Origin: JAJDOJ01 sp034722015
Lineage (GTDB): Bacteria > Pseudomonadota > Gammaproteobacteria > JAJDOJ01
Length of the DNA: 64,000 bases
NCBI GenBank assembly: GCA_034722015.1
Contig: JAYENI010000081.1
Location: forward strand, 1-64,000
Direction: 5' to 3'
The notes under the pieces were generated by a model. That model saw nothing but the letters and a program-made list of their open reading frames with translations. It had not been told where the DNA came from and did not search any database. Below, in pieces: positions 1 through 7,290 of the stretch. The translations under genes were made by a program, and so were the position numbers. Position 1 is the first letter of the stretch, and the number at the start of each line of letters is the position of its first letter.

Positions 1-358
1 TGCGTTCCGCGAACGCCCTCTGTTCGGCAGAATGATAGTAGATCGCCGAGCGGTACTGGCTCCCGCTGTCGCAGAACGCAGCAGGCAGGAAGTGCCCGAG
101 ACCGTGCTGGGCGAGCGGAAAATCTACACCGAGATTGTGGCGGCCTCGACGTTCTATCCCGCCGAGGAATACCATCAGGACTACTACATCAAGAATCCGG
201 TACGGTACAAGTATTACCGGTATTCTTGCGGTCGCGACCAGCGCCTCGAGGAATTGTGGGGTGATGCGGAGGCCGAGAAATCGAAAAGTTCTGGTAAGGA
301 ATCCAGTAACCTATGGCATCAATGGATATCCAGGTTGACGAGGTTTGTGGCTGGGTAG
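1..358 (+). CDS. msrA: Peptide methionine sulfoxide reductase MsrA, C-terminal part (left edge)
   Basis: MsrA reduces methionine-S-sulfoxide in proteins. The C-terminal third is clear: a TEI strand, then FYPAEEYHQDYY, KNPVRYKYYR and a CGRDQRLEELWG block, which is the family's conserved end. A 30-residue Lys/Ser-rich tail follows that is not typical. The frame is open to the window edge, but sequence before about nt 68 does not resemble MsrA in this frame. A short RSA-containing stretch, as in the usual YRSA region, appears in the next frame and runs into a stop, so the gene may be frameshifted. The catalytic GCFW region would lie outside the window. Confidence 0.75.
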   Translation, partial: AFRERPLFGRMIVDRRAVLAPAVAERSRQEVPETVLGERKIYTEIVAASTFYPAEEYHQDYYIKNPVRYKYYRYSCGRDQRLEELWGDAEAEKSKSSGKESSNLWHQWISRLTRFVAG

Positions 359-499
359 GGCGCGGTTCAACCCTCACTGTATCCCAGGTCCCGGTGGTAG
401 CGCGACAGCGACGTCTCGTTGGATAGAGCACTAGCCCCGTTCATTGGGCTACCGTTGGTTTGAACCCCTTTTATCCTTCTCCCTCGGGGGGAAAGCGCA

Positions 500-1831
500 T
501 CAAGCCGTGGTTTCGCCCGCGTCGGCTGTTGTGGGACCGCGACAGGGCACATCGAAATAGGCGTCCTGTTCCGCGCGCAGGCTGTCGCAAAGACGCCCGG
601 CGGGGACCTCCAGGTCTTCGTAGCGCAGGATCTCGTCTTTCGCCACGTTTCGCTTCAGGCGGCAGCCTTCGGCGAGACTCATGGGGATAAACCCGGCCGG
701 CCCGGATACCGATACGTTCTCGCACAGGCCGTAGGTGTGGAACCCGCCGATCCCGTCGAGGTCGGTGCCCTCGGCAAGATCGGTCTTGGCGGCCGTGATC
801 ACTTCGACGACCTGTCCCCCGAGGGGTGAGGTCGCCGCATCGTGGAACAGCGCCGCACGGGCAACCGTCAGCGGTGTCTCCAGGTGCGGGAAGTGGTAGG
901 GGATGTAGAAGACGTAGAGCGGTCCGTCCCCCATTTTCAGGTACTGCAGGTACTGCTGCTTGATCGGATTTTCGTTGTAGCCAAGCACGAACACGCCGGG
1001 ACCGGGCTCGGCGCCGAGGATGAAATCGACGATCCCGCCACCCATCAACTGCTCCATGGGAAACAGTTCCTTCGCCTCGGTCACGTGATCACATCGCGGC
1101 CCGTGCATGCCCCGCGCTCCCACGCCGAAACCGGTCGCGTTCGCCACCACCGCCATCTCCATAGACACCTTGGTGCCGTCCGCGAACGAGGTGATCATCT
1201 TTGGTTTCTGTTTCACCGCGTCGGCGAACGCCTTCTGCGTCTCGGGTGTCCGGTAGTGGTCCTGCAGGCCCTTGATGTTTCCGGCGAGGACCGGCTGGTA
1301 TCCGATCTGTTTCACCCATCGATACAGGTTCATCACCACGCCAGGCTGGTCGCCGTCGACGTTGGTGATCACCACACCCGCCTGGTCCGCCTTGACCTTC
1401 AGGATGGGACCGGCCACTGCGTCGAGTTCGGCATTCATCAGAATCACGTGCTTGCCGAACTCGATGGCCCTCAGGACGACGTGCGCGCCAAACTCGATCT
1501 CGCCCGTGGCCTCCACGATCGCATCGATGCCCTCTGCCTCGCACAACAGCATCGGATCGTCGGTGATCGCAGGCCGGCCTGCGCGAATCGCATCCTCGAG
1601 TTCCGCCACGCTGTCCGGCCGCGCGAGATCTTCAACACCCGCCTGTGTGTAGGCCTGTTCGGCCTGCGAGATCGTGCGGTTCGACATCGCGACCAGGCGC
1701 ATGCCACGGCGGAATGCGGTCATGATCTGCAACGCCGTACCGCGTCCCATGTATCCGGCCCCGATGATGGCGACCCGGATGGGTCTACCTTCGTCCTCGC
1801 GCCTTTCCAGTGCGGTGTCGACGATAATCAT
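500..1831 (-). CDS. Homoserine-dehydrogenase-like oxidoreductase with C-terminal SAF domain (COG4091 type)
   Basis: This 443-residue protein has an N-terminal Rossmann fold (IGAGYMGRG near residue 24) followed by a dehydrogenase-like middle region (EATGEIEFGAH; NVDGDQPG), and ends in an SAF-like module (GCRLKRNVAKDEILRYEDLEVP). That architecture matches the 'predicted homoserine dehydrogenase with SAF domain' family, whose substrate is not established. A GAGGAAAT ribosome site precedes the start. It lies 65 bp downstream of, and on the same strand as, UDP-glucose dehydrogenase and a UDP-sugar decarboxylase-like gene. A role in making an unusual surface-sugar or carrier intermediate is therefore more likely than amino-acid synthesis, but that is inference. 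Confidence 0.8.
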   Translation of the reverse strand: MIIVDTALERREDEGRPIRVAIIGAGYMGRGTALQIMTAFRRGMRLVAMSNRTISQAEQAYTQAGVEDLARPDSVAELEDAIRAGRPAITDDPMLLCEAEGIDAIVEATGEIEFGAHVVLRAIEFGKHVILMNAELDAVAGPILKVKADQAGVVITNVDGDQPGVVMNLYRWVKQIGYQPVLAGNIKGLQDHYRTPETQKAFADAVKQKPKMITSFADGTKVSMEMAVVANATGFGVGARGMHGPRCDHVTEAKELFPMEQLMGGGIVDFILGAEPGPGVFVLGYNENPIKQQYLQYLKMGDGPLYVFYIPYHFPHLETPLTVARAALFHDAATSPLGGQVVEVITAAKTDLAEGTDLDGIGGFHTYGLCENVSVSGPAGFIPMSLAEGCRLKRNVAKDEILRYEDLEVPAGRLCDSLRAEQDAYFDVPCRGPTTADAGETTA

Positions 1832-1896
1832 CCTGATTTCCTCTCTTCGGATCTCTTCATTGGCATGATACTTAGATTACCTTGGGGAACGTTGAG

Positions 1897-3237
1897 CTAC
1901 ATCCCGATCCCTTCGTAACGTGCCACGCTGTCCCTGGGCAGCATACGCCGTCCGTCGATCAATAGTGGCTGCGAGTCTTCGCCTTCGAGTAACCCGGGCA
2001 GACGTGCGAATTCGGGCCAGCGCGTAACCAGCACGACGACATCGACATTCTCGATGGTTTCTTCCAGCGTGGGGTAGTACTGCAGCGCGCTGTCCGGGAA
2101 CAGTTTCCGGGCCTCGTCCTCGGCGACGGGGTCGAATGCCCTGATGTCGCAGCCCTCTTCGATCAAGCGGTTCACCAGGGGGATGGCGGGGGACTCGCGC
2201 ATATCGTCGGTTCCCGCCTTGAAGGCAAGACCGAGTACCGCCACCTTCAGACCCCTCAGGGTGTCGAAATGCTTGTGCAGCAGTTCCAGTAACTTGAGGG
2301 GCTGTATTTCGTTAATCCGGATCACCGCTTCCAGGAGGTCCATGGGCGTGTCCGCTGCCCTGCCGTGGGCGATCAGCGCCTTGACGTCCTTGGGGAAACA
2401 GCTTCCACCGAAGCCACAACCCGCTTCCAGATAAGAAGTGATATCAGGCACCACCCGCGAGCCGTCCGGCAGGATCGGAGTGAGGCGCTTGTCCAGGTGA
2501 AATCCCCTCTGTACGTCGACGACGTCGATCCCGCCCAGGCTCGCGCAGAGATTTCCAATCTCGTTGGAAAACGAAATCAGCGTCGCCAGCATTGAATTGG
2601 CGGCGTACTTGATCATCTCCGCGGTTTTCGGAGACGCGAACAGCTTGTCGACACCCTCGAATACCGCGTACAAATCGCCCATGCGCTTGTGGGTGCGCTC
2701 GTCGATGCCGCCGAGTACGATGCGGTCGGGCTCCATAAAATCCGGGATCGCGGCGCCCTCGCGAAGGAACTCGGGATTCATGCCGACGCCAAAATCCCGT
2801 CCGGCGTGTTTGCCGGATGCCCTTTCGAGTTCGGGAAGGACGATTTCCTCTGTGGTTCCCGGGACCACGGTGCTCTTGACGACCACGACGTAATAGCCGT
2901 CGTAGTCAGCCAGCACCTCCCCGATTTCCCGCGCCGCGGCACGGATGTAGCTGATGTCGATCGCGCTGCCGTCGAATGGTGTGCCGACCGCGATCAGGGC
3001 CAGGTCGGTCTCGAGAATTGCGGCCCGCAGATCCGTGGTCGCGCTCATGCGCTTGCCTATGTTCGCATGCAGGAGCGCGTCCAGGCCGTCTTCATAGATC
3101 GGCGATTTGCCCCGGTTGATGCTTGCGACCTTGTCCTCGTCCTTGTCGACGCAGGTGACCTGGTGTCCCTTCTCGGCGAGGCACACACCCGAGACGAGCC
3201 CGACGTAGCCGGTGCCGATAACTGCGACTTTCATCAC
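1897..3237 (-). CDS. ugd: UDP-glucose 6-dehydrogenase family protein
   Basis: This cytosolic enzyme oxidises UDP-glucose to UDP-glucuronate with two NAD+. The 446 residues show the N-terminal NAD-binding motif (IGTGYVGLVSG), the central helix region, and the catalytic cysteine in GFGGSCFPKD, followed by the C-terminal UDP-binding domain (LGLAFKAGTDDMRESP). Length is normal for the family. Its start overlaps the stop of the upstream decarboxylase-like gene by 4 nt (ATGA), so the two are translationally coupled. Together they would convert UDP-glucose toward UDP-xylose or a related sugar for surface polysaccharide. A different UDP-hexose cannot be excluded as substrate. Confidence 0.93.
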   Translation of the reverse strand: MMKVAVIGTGYVGLVSGVCLAEKGHQVTCVDKDEDKVASINRGKSPIYEDGLDALLHANIGKRMSATTDLRAAILETDLALIAVGTPFDGSAIDISYIRAAAREIGEVLADYDGYYVVVVKSTVVPGTTEEIVLPELERASGKHAGRDFGVGMNPEFLREGAAIPDFMEPDRIVLGGIDERTHKRMGDLYAVFEGVDKLFASPKTAEMIKYAANSMLATLISFSNEIGNLCASLGGIDVVDVQRGFHLDKRLTPILPDGSRVVPDITSYLEAGCGFGGSCFPKDVKALIAHGRAADTPMDLLEAVIRINEIQPLKLLELLHKHFDTLRGLKVAVLGLAFKAGTDDMRESPAIPLVNRLIEEGCDIRAFDPVAEDEARKLFPDSALQYYPTLEETIENVDVVVLVTRWPEFARLPGLLEGEDSQPLLIDGRRMLPRDSVARYEGIGM

Positions 3238-4346
3238 AAATCCTCCGCATCCTGATTGTCCGCGTACCAGAGCAGTGAACGAGTCAGACCCTCGTCGAGT
3301 TCGATCCGCGGTTCGTAGCCGAGTTCGGTACGCGCCTTGTCGATCACCGGGCAGCGGCGGTTCGGGTTGTCGGTCAGGTAATCCGCGTCGCTGCTTACCG
3401 CAAACTTTAATTTTCCCGTGTAGTCGAAAAGGCCTCTTGCCCGCTCGACAACGGATTCAGCAAGCTGACGGATGGATATCTCGGGCTGATCCTTTCCGAT
3501 GTTATAGGACTCGCCGTTACGACCGCGCAGCAGGACCTTGTAGTAACCGGTAATCGCGTCGGTAATGTAGCAGAAGGTGCGCGTCGGCGATCCGTCCGAA
3601 TACAGGACAATGTCGCGGCCGGCCAGGACGTCGCGTGCGAAGTCGGGCAGGGCGCGGCGATCGGTGATCTTCAACCCCGGTCCGTAGTTGTTGAACGGGC
3701 GGGCGATCCGCACCGGCGCACCGTACTGCTGTGCGAAATTGACGCACAGCGTCTCGCCGTAACGCTTGGACTCGTCGTAGCAGGCGCGCGGGCCGGTACA
3801 GGAAACATTGCCGCGATAGGTCTCAGGGGTCGGGATAGACTCGGGGGCCGGGTCGCCATAGATCTCGCTGGTCGAGTAGAACAATATGCCCTCGACCGGG
3901 TCGCCGGCCTCTTTCCGCGCCACGCAGTGGTCCAGCAGATACCGCAGGCCGTCGATGTTGGCGTCCATGGTCTCGATCGGGTGGAGCCGGTAATAGGTCG
4001 GGGAGGCAATCGTCGCGGCATGGATGATGTACTGACATTCGGCCACGGAGTCGGGCAACGGTTCCCTGACGTCATGCTTGACAATGGTCAGCGCGGGATC
4101 GTCGCGCAGGGCCTCGAGCCAGTCGGGAATGCCACGCGAGAAGTTGTCGTAGACGAGGACCTCGATCCGCTCGTTCTCAGGGAGGGAGCGGTTGGCGTAG
4201 AGCGGAGCCTGTACCAGGTAATATCCGAGGAATCCGGCGCCCCCGGTGATCAGGACTTTCCTGCCGTACAGATTGGGCAGCTCGGTGGCGAGTCCGTCGC
4301 AGATGTTCTGCAAATCGCTGTCGAGTACTTCGTTGGCGTTATTCAT
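3234..4346 (-). CDS. NAD-dependent epimerase/decarboxylase, UDP-glucuronate decarboxylase-like
   Basis: Extended short-chain dehydrogenase of 370 residues. The NAD site is GGAGFLGYYL near residue 34, the active site combines TSEIYGDP with YDESKRYGE (Tyr and Lys of YxxxK), and RPFNNYGPG follows as in UDP-glucuronate decarboxylases (UXS) and dTDP-glucose dehydratases. The neighbouring UDP-glucose dehydrogenase makes UDP-glucuronate, which favours UXS activity (UDP-xylose or UDP-4-keto-pentose). About 30 extra N-terminal residues precede the Rossmann fold. It is the first gene of the three-gene minus-strand operon and overlaps the next by 4 nt. Confidence 0.85.
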   Translation of the reverse strand: MNNANEVLDSDLQNICDGLATELPNLYGRKVLITGGAGFLGYYLVQAPLYANRSLPENERIEVLVYDNFSRGIPDWLEALRDDPALTIVKHDVREPLPDSVAECQYIIHAATIASPTYYRLHPIETMDANIDGLRYLLDHCVARKEAGDPVEGILFYSTSEIYGDPAPESIPTPETYRGNVSCTGPRACYDESKRYGETLCVNFAQQYGAPVRIARPFNNYGPGLKITDRRALPDFARDVLAGRDIVLYSDGSPTRTFCYITDAITGYYKVLLRGRNGESYNIGKDQPEISIRQLAESVVERARGLFDYTGKLKFAVSSDADYLTDNPNRRCPVIDKARTELGYEPRIELDEGLTRSLLWYADNQDAEDL

Positions 4347-4731
4347 TGACTTTCCAGTGCAGGACCGCCGACGCCTGTGCGACGTGCGGATGGCGAGTAA
4401 GAGGAATCCAAAGGCAGGACACGTCCCTGATGTGCCGGGCTCCCGATGTGCTGTGGTCGCCGGTAGCTATCCAGTGACGAAATCGCTGCGGGATTGTACT
4501 ACAGGCCGGAATCAACACCATAGTGATGGGTTCGGGGAGCGGAACACGGCGCAAAGGCTACGAATGGTTCTCAGGTGACTGCGGGACGAGAGGCTGCCGC
4601 CGAAAAATGTCTCCGGGATGCCCTGTTTTGTCAGCCCCGAAGCCAAGTCGAGTGAAGGGCGCAGTTTCTGCCTGGAATGTGAGCGATTTAAAAAAACGAT
4701 TCCCGCACAGGCCCCGGTGAGCCTGTTTTCC
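4347..4731. other. Intergenic, no gene seen
   Basis: No open frame here has coding character. It should contain the promoter of the nucleotide-sugar operon. A short ACAGGC/GCCTGT stem followed by four T (4707-4729) is a weak terminator candidate. Confidence 0.5.
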
Positions 4732-5121
4732 TCACTCCGGCGGCTTTTTCGCGCTCATCCGAACCGGGATTCGCTTCCCGTCCGGCCACCGGATCTGCAC
4801 GTCGGCAGTGTAGCGATCAATGTCACTTTCGATACCCTGTATCTCGAAGGTCGCACCGCGGTAATAGTCCCTGAGGTACTGCGGATATTCCTCGTTCTGT
4901 TCGAGCAGCACGCGGTACTGCCTGAAGAGGTCGGCGTCGAGAAGCCCCTCGATGGTCGAGACGTCGCCTTCTGTCAAGGCCTTGAACAGGGGAGCGAAGA
5001 CTTCTGCCTCGGCGTGGGCGTAGGCACCGGGGTCGTCGGTCCAAAGGTCCCCGGCAATGCCGGGCCATGTCAGCGTTGACAGGATCAGGGTCGCCACTGT
5101 GTAAACGGTGAGTATCTTCAT
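4732..5121 (-). CDS. Small secreted hypothetical protein
   Basis: The 129-residue product starts with a signal peptide (MKILTVYTVATLILS, likely cleavage after GIAG). The mature part is acidic, helical at first (FAPLFKALTEGDVSTIEGLL) and ends with a beta-rich stretch (YTADVQIRWPDGKRIPVR). This resembles small periplasmic proteins of the NTF2/ketosteroid-isomerase-like type, but no family is recognised with confidence. It begins 4 nt after the stop of the SGNH hydrolase gene on the same strand, so the two are probably co-transcribed and act in the same compartment. Confidence 0.7.
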   Translation of the reverse strand: MKILTVYTVATLILSTLTWPGIAGDLWTDDPGAYAHAEAEVFAPLFKALTEGDVSTIEGLLDADLFRQYRVLLEQNEEYPQYLRDYYRGATFEIQGIESDIDRYTADVQIRWPDGKRIPVRMSAKKPPE

Positions 5122-5125
5122 GCGG

Positions 5126-6736
5126 CTACTGTGTCAGGGCATTGAACCAGAGGTCGGCCATCGAGCGATATCCTGCCCCGTTGGGGTGAATGTTGTCGGA
5201 ATACTCACCCGAATGATTGATCTCGAAATAGGAGTAGAAGTCCGGGGGTGTCACGCTGACGGCATTTCCAGGTTCGCCCGCGAGTTCGTCCACGACTTCA
5301 TTGTACTTCTGGATCAGTACGCTCCGGTCCCCGAGGTTCGGGTCCGGATACGGCATGGTATCGGTACTGTCACCGAGGGCGATGTTGACCTTCGCCAGTA
5401 TCGCCTCCCTGCCGTCGGTGTTCACGAGGTCGATGATCTGCTGCATATTGTCCTTGTAGGTGCCCGGGTATCCGCCGTCACCGGGTGAAAGCCCGAGACC
5501 GCTGGGTACGGGCAGCCAGGGGCGTGCGTCGTTCATTCCGTACAGGATCAGCACACGGTCCGCATCTGGATTGGCACTGAGTACGCCGGGCAGGTCCTGG
5601 AGCCCACCCGAAGAGGTCTCCCCGCCGACTCCCCTGTTGATGATGCGGTGCGGATATCCCTTTGTCGGGGGGCTGCTCAGCAGATCGTTCAGGATCGGCG
5701 CGAAGCCCCCGCCGGTGACCCTGCCGTCCTGTGAAGTGTCGTCGCCCGGATCGTCGTCCCCGACACCCTCGGTGACGCTGTCGCCGATGGCGAGATAGGC
5801 ATCTCCGATACCGACCTGGCTGACCTGGTCGTGTGTCTGGCTCCCGCTGACGGGCTCGCCGGTTTCGTCCACGACATCCGCGTCGATGACGTGCTCCGCA
5901 AGGGCAAGCCCGAACAGGGTGACCGACCAGGGGGCCGAGTACGCGAAAGCCTCGGAACCCCCGCCGGTTGGCCCGCCATCCGCCCTGATGCGGATACCCC
6001 AGCCCGAATGAGAGGCCGCTTCGAGACAGGTTTGGGTCGAAACGGCCAGGTTTGCCGACGTCTGGAAATGTCCGGCGACCGGAGAGTTGATGCTGACTGT
6101 TGGTGATGCGCCGCAGGCGCTTCCGCGCGGGCTCTCGGCCAGCCCGGAGCTGGGCGTGAAGGACGGGTCGGTGGTCAGCAGGATGCGGTCGACGTAGATG
6201 CCGGACTCGCGCATCCACAGATTGAGTGTGTGGGTCCCACTGCTGTTGACCTCGAGGCTGGCCCCGCTCCTGTCCTCCCAGACCCACGTCCCCTCCGGGT
6301 CAAAAGGCCCGATCCCGGCGGCACTGGGGATTTCCTGCCCATCGAGGCCGATGTGGACCGAGTCCGAGCTGCTCTTCGGGCCGTTCCCCAGCACCCAGAC
6401 GTAGTGCGTGCCGGTTTGGGTGAAGTTGACTTCGAAATCGAGGCGCGGGCTGTTGGCGTTGTAGTTGGAGGTGACCTTGGCCGAGTCCTCCGGTGAAGCG
6501 AGCATGGAACCCTCGCCCTCGAAACCACCCGGGGAGGTCTTCAGGAGCCACTCGTGACCGCCCTGCGGCGTACCGGCGTCGAAGTGCTCGGCCTCGATCA
6601 CCACCAGCCCGTCAGCGGCCTGCTCATAGGGGGTGGCCTGCGCCATCCCGGCCATCACTGCAAGGGCTATGGCTACGACGATCGAAGCGACTGACCAGGG
6701 TCGGTTGAACCCCCGCGCCCTGCGGCCCGAACTCAT
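5126..6736 (-). CDS. Secreted SGNH/GDSL hydrolase with N-terminal carbohydrate-binding-like domain
   Basis: The C-terminal half is an SGNH esterase: block I GDSVTEG, a Gly block (GVGGETS), the Asn block YGMNDA and the catalytic pair in DNIHPNGAGY. The N-terminal half after the signal peptide is a beta-sandwich with IEAEHFD and a THYVWVLGNG segment, typical of carbohydrate-binding modules in deacetylases. The frame is open 30 codons further upstream, but MSSGRRARG (6736) followed by a hydrophobic segment ending AQA gives a normal signal peptide, so that start is chosen. It probably deacylates an extracellular or periplasmic glycan. The nearby nucleotide-sugar genes are consistent with this. 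Confidence 0.85.
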   Translation of the reverse strand: MSSGRRARGFNRPWSVASIVVAIALAVMAGMAQATPYEQAADGLVVIEAEHFDAGTPQGGHEWLLKTSPGGFEGEGSMLASPEDSAKVTSNYNANSPRLDFEVNFTQTGTHYVWVLGNGPKSSSDSVHIGLDGQEIPSAAGIGPFDPEGTWVWEDRSGASLEVNSSGTHTLNLWMRESGIYVDRILLTTDPSFTPSSGLAESPRGSACGASPTVSINSPVAGHFQTSANLAVSTQTCLEAASHSGWGIRIRADGGPTGGGSEAFAYSAPWSVTLFGLALAEHVIDADVVDETGEPVSGSQTHDQVSQVGIGDAYLAIGDSVTEGVGDDDPGDDTSQDGRVTGGGFAPILNDLLSSPPTKGYPHRIINRGVGGETSSGGLQDLPGVLSANPDADRVLILYGMNDARPWLPVPSGLGLSPGDGGYPGTYKDNMQQIIDLVNTDGREAILAKVNIALGDSTDTMPYPDPNLGDRSVLIQKYNEVVDELAGEPGNAVSVTPPDFYSYFEINHSGEYSDNIHPNGAGYRSMADLWFNALTQ

Positions 6737-7290
6737 CGGCCCCGGCCTGTGAAGCAGGCCACTGTATACATCGACGAAACGCAAAATCTGAACAACTCCA
6801 TTACAAATCGGTAGGGATTGCATCAAGTTAAGGACAGGGCCGATGGCTCGTCACAATCCCGTATACCCGGCATAGCGTAATCCCGGGGCCTGTTACCTGT
6901 CTACATCGGTTAGCCCTGACAGTCTTTGTGGCACATCACATTTTTGGCGGGCAGGGCGTGAAGATTTCGTCGATCCGCCGGTGATCGACCCTCGCCGTGA
7001 AAGCGTACCGGGAGGCGATGAAGGCGGCTGTGAAGGGGATCGTGAAGCTAACATGACGCCGTGATCCCCCGGTTGGTATCATTTGTCGAAGCAAGAAGGA
7101 TTCCGGCCGGATCCGGCGATCCGGGGACGGCTGTCACGGTTTCCCTGTCCCCGAGCGGTCTCCACTCAGTGGATACCGACATCCCGGCCCAGTACTTTCC
7201 CGGCGATCTGCCCCGGACGCGCCATCTGGTGCGTGGTCGAGTAATCGGGCGAATTGCATCGCGTGGAAGCAGGTCCCCAGGAATGACAGA
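6737..7290. other. Divergent intergenic region
   Basis: About 550 bp separate the SGNH hydrolase (minus) and the Asp-box protein (plus). No gene or RNA is recognised. It should carry both promoters, but no strong sigma-70 pair stands out. Confidence 0.5.
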
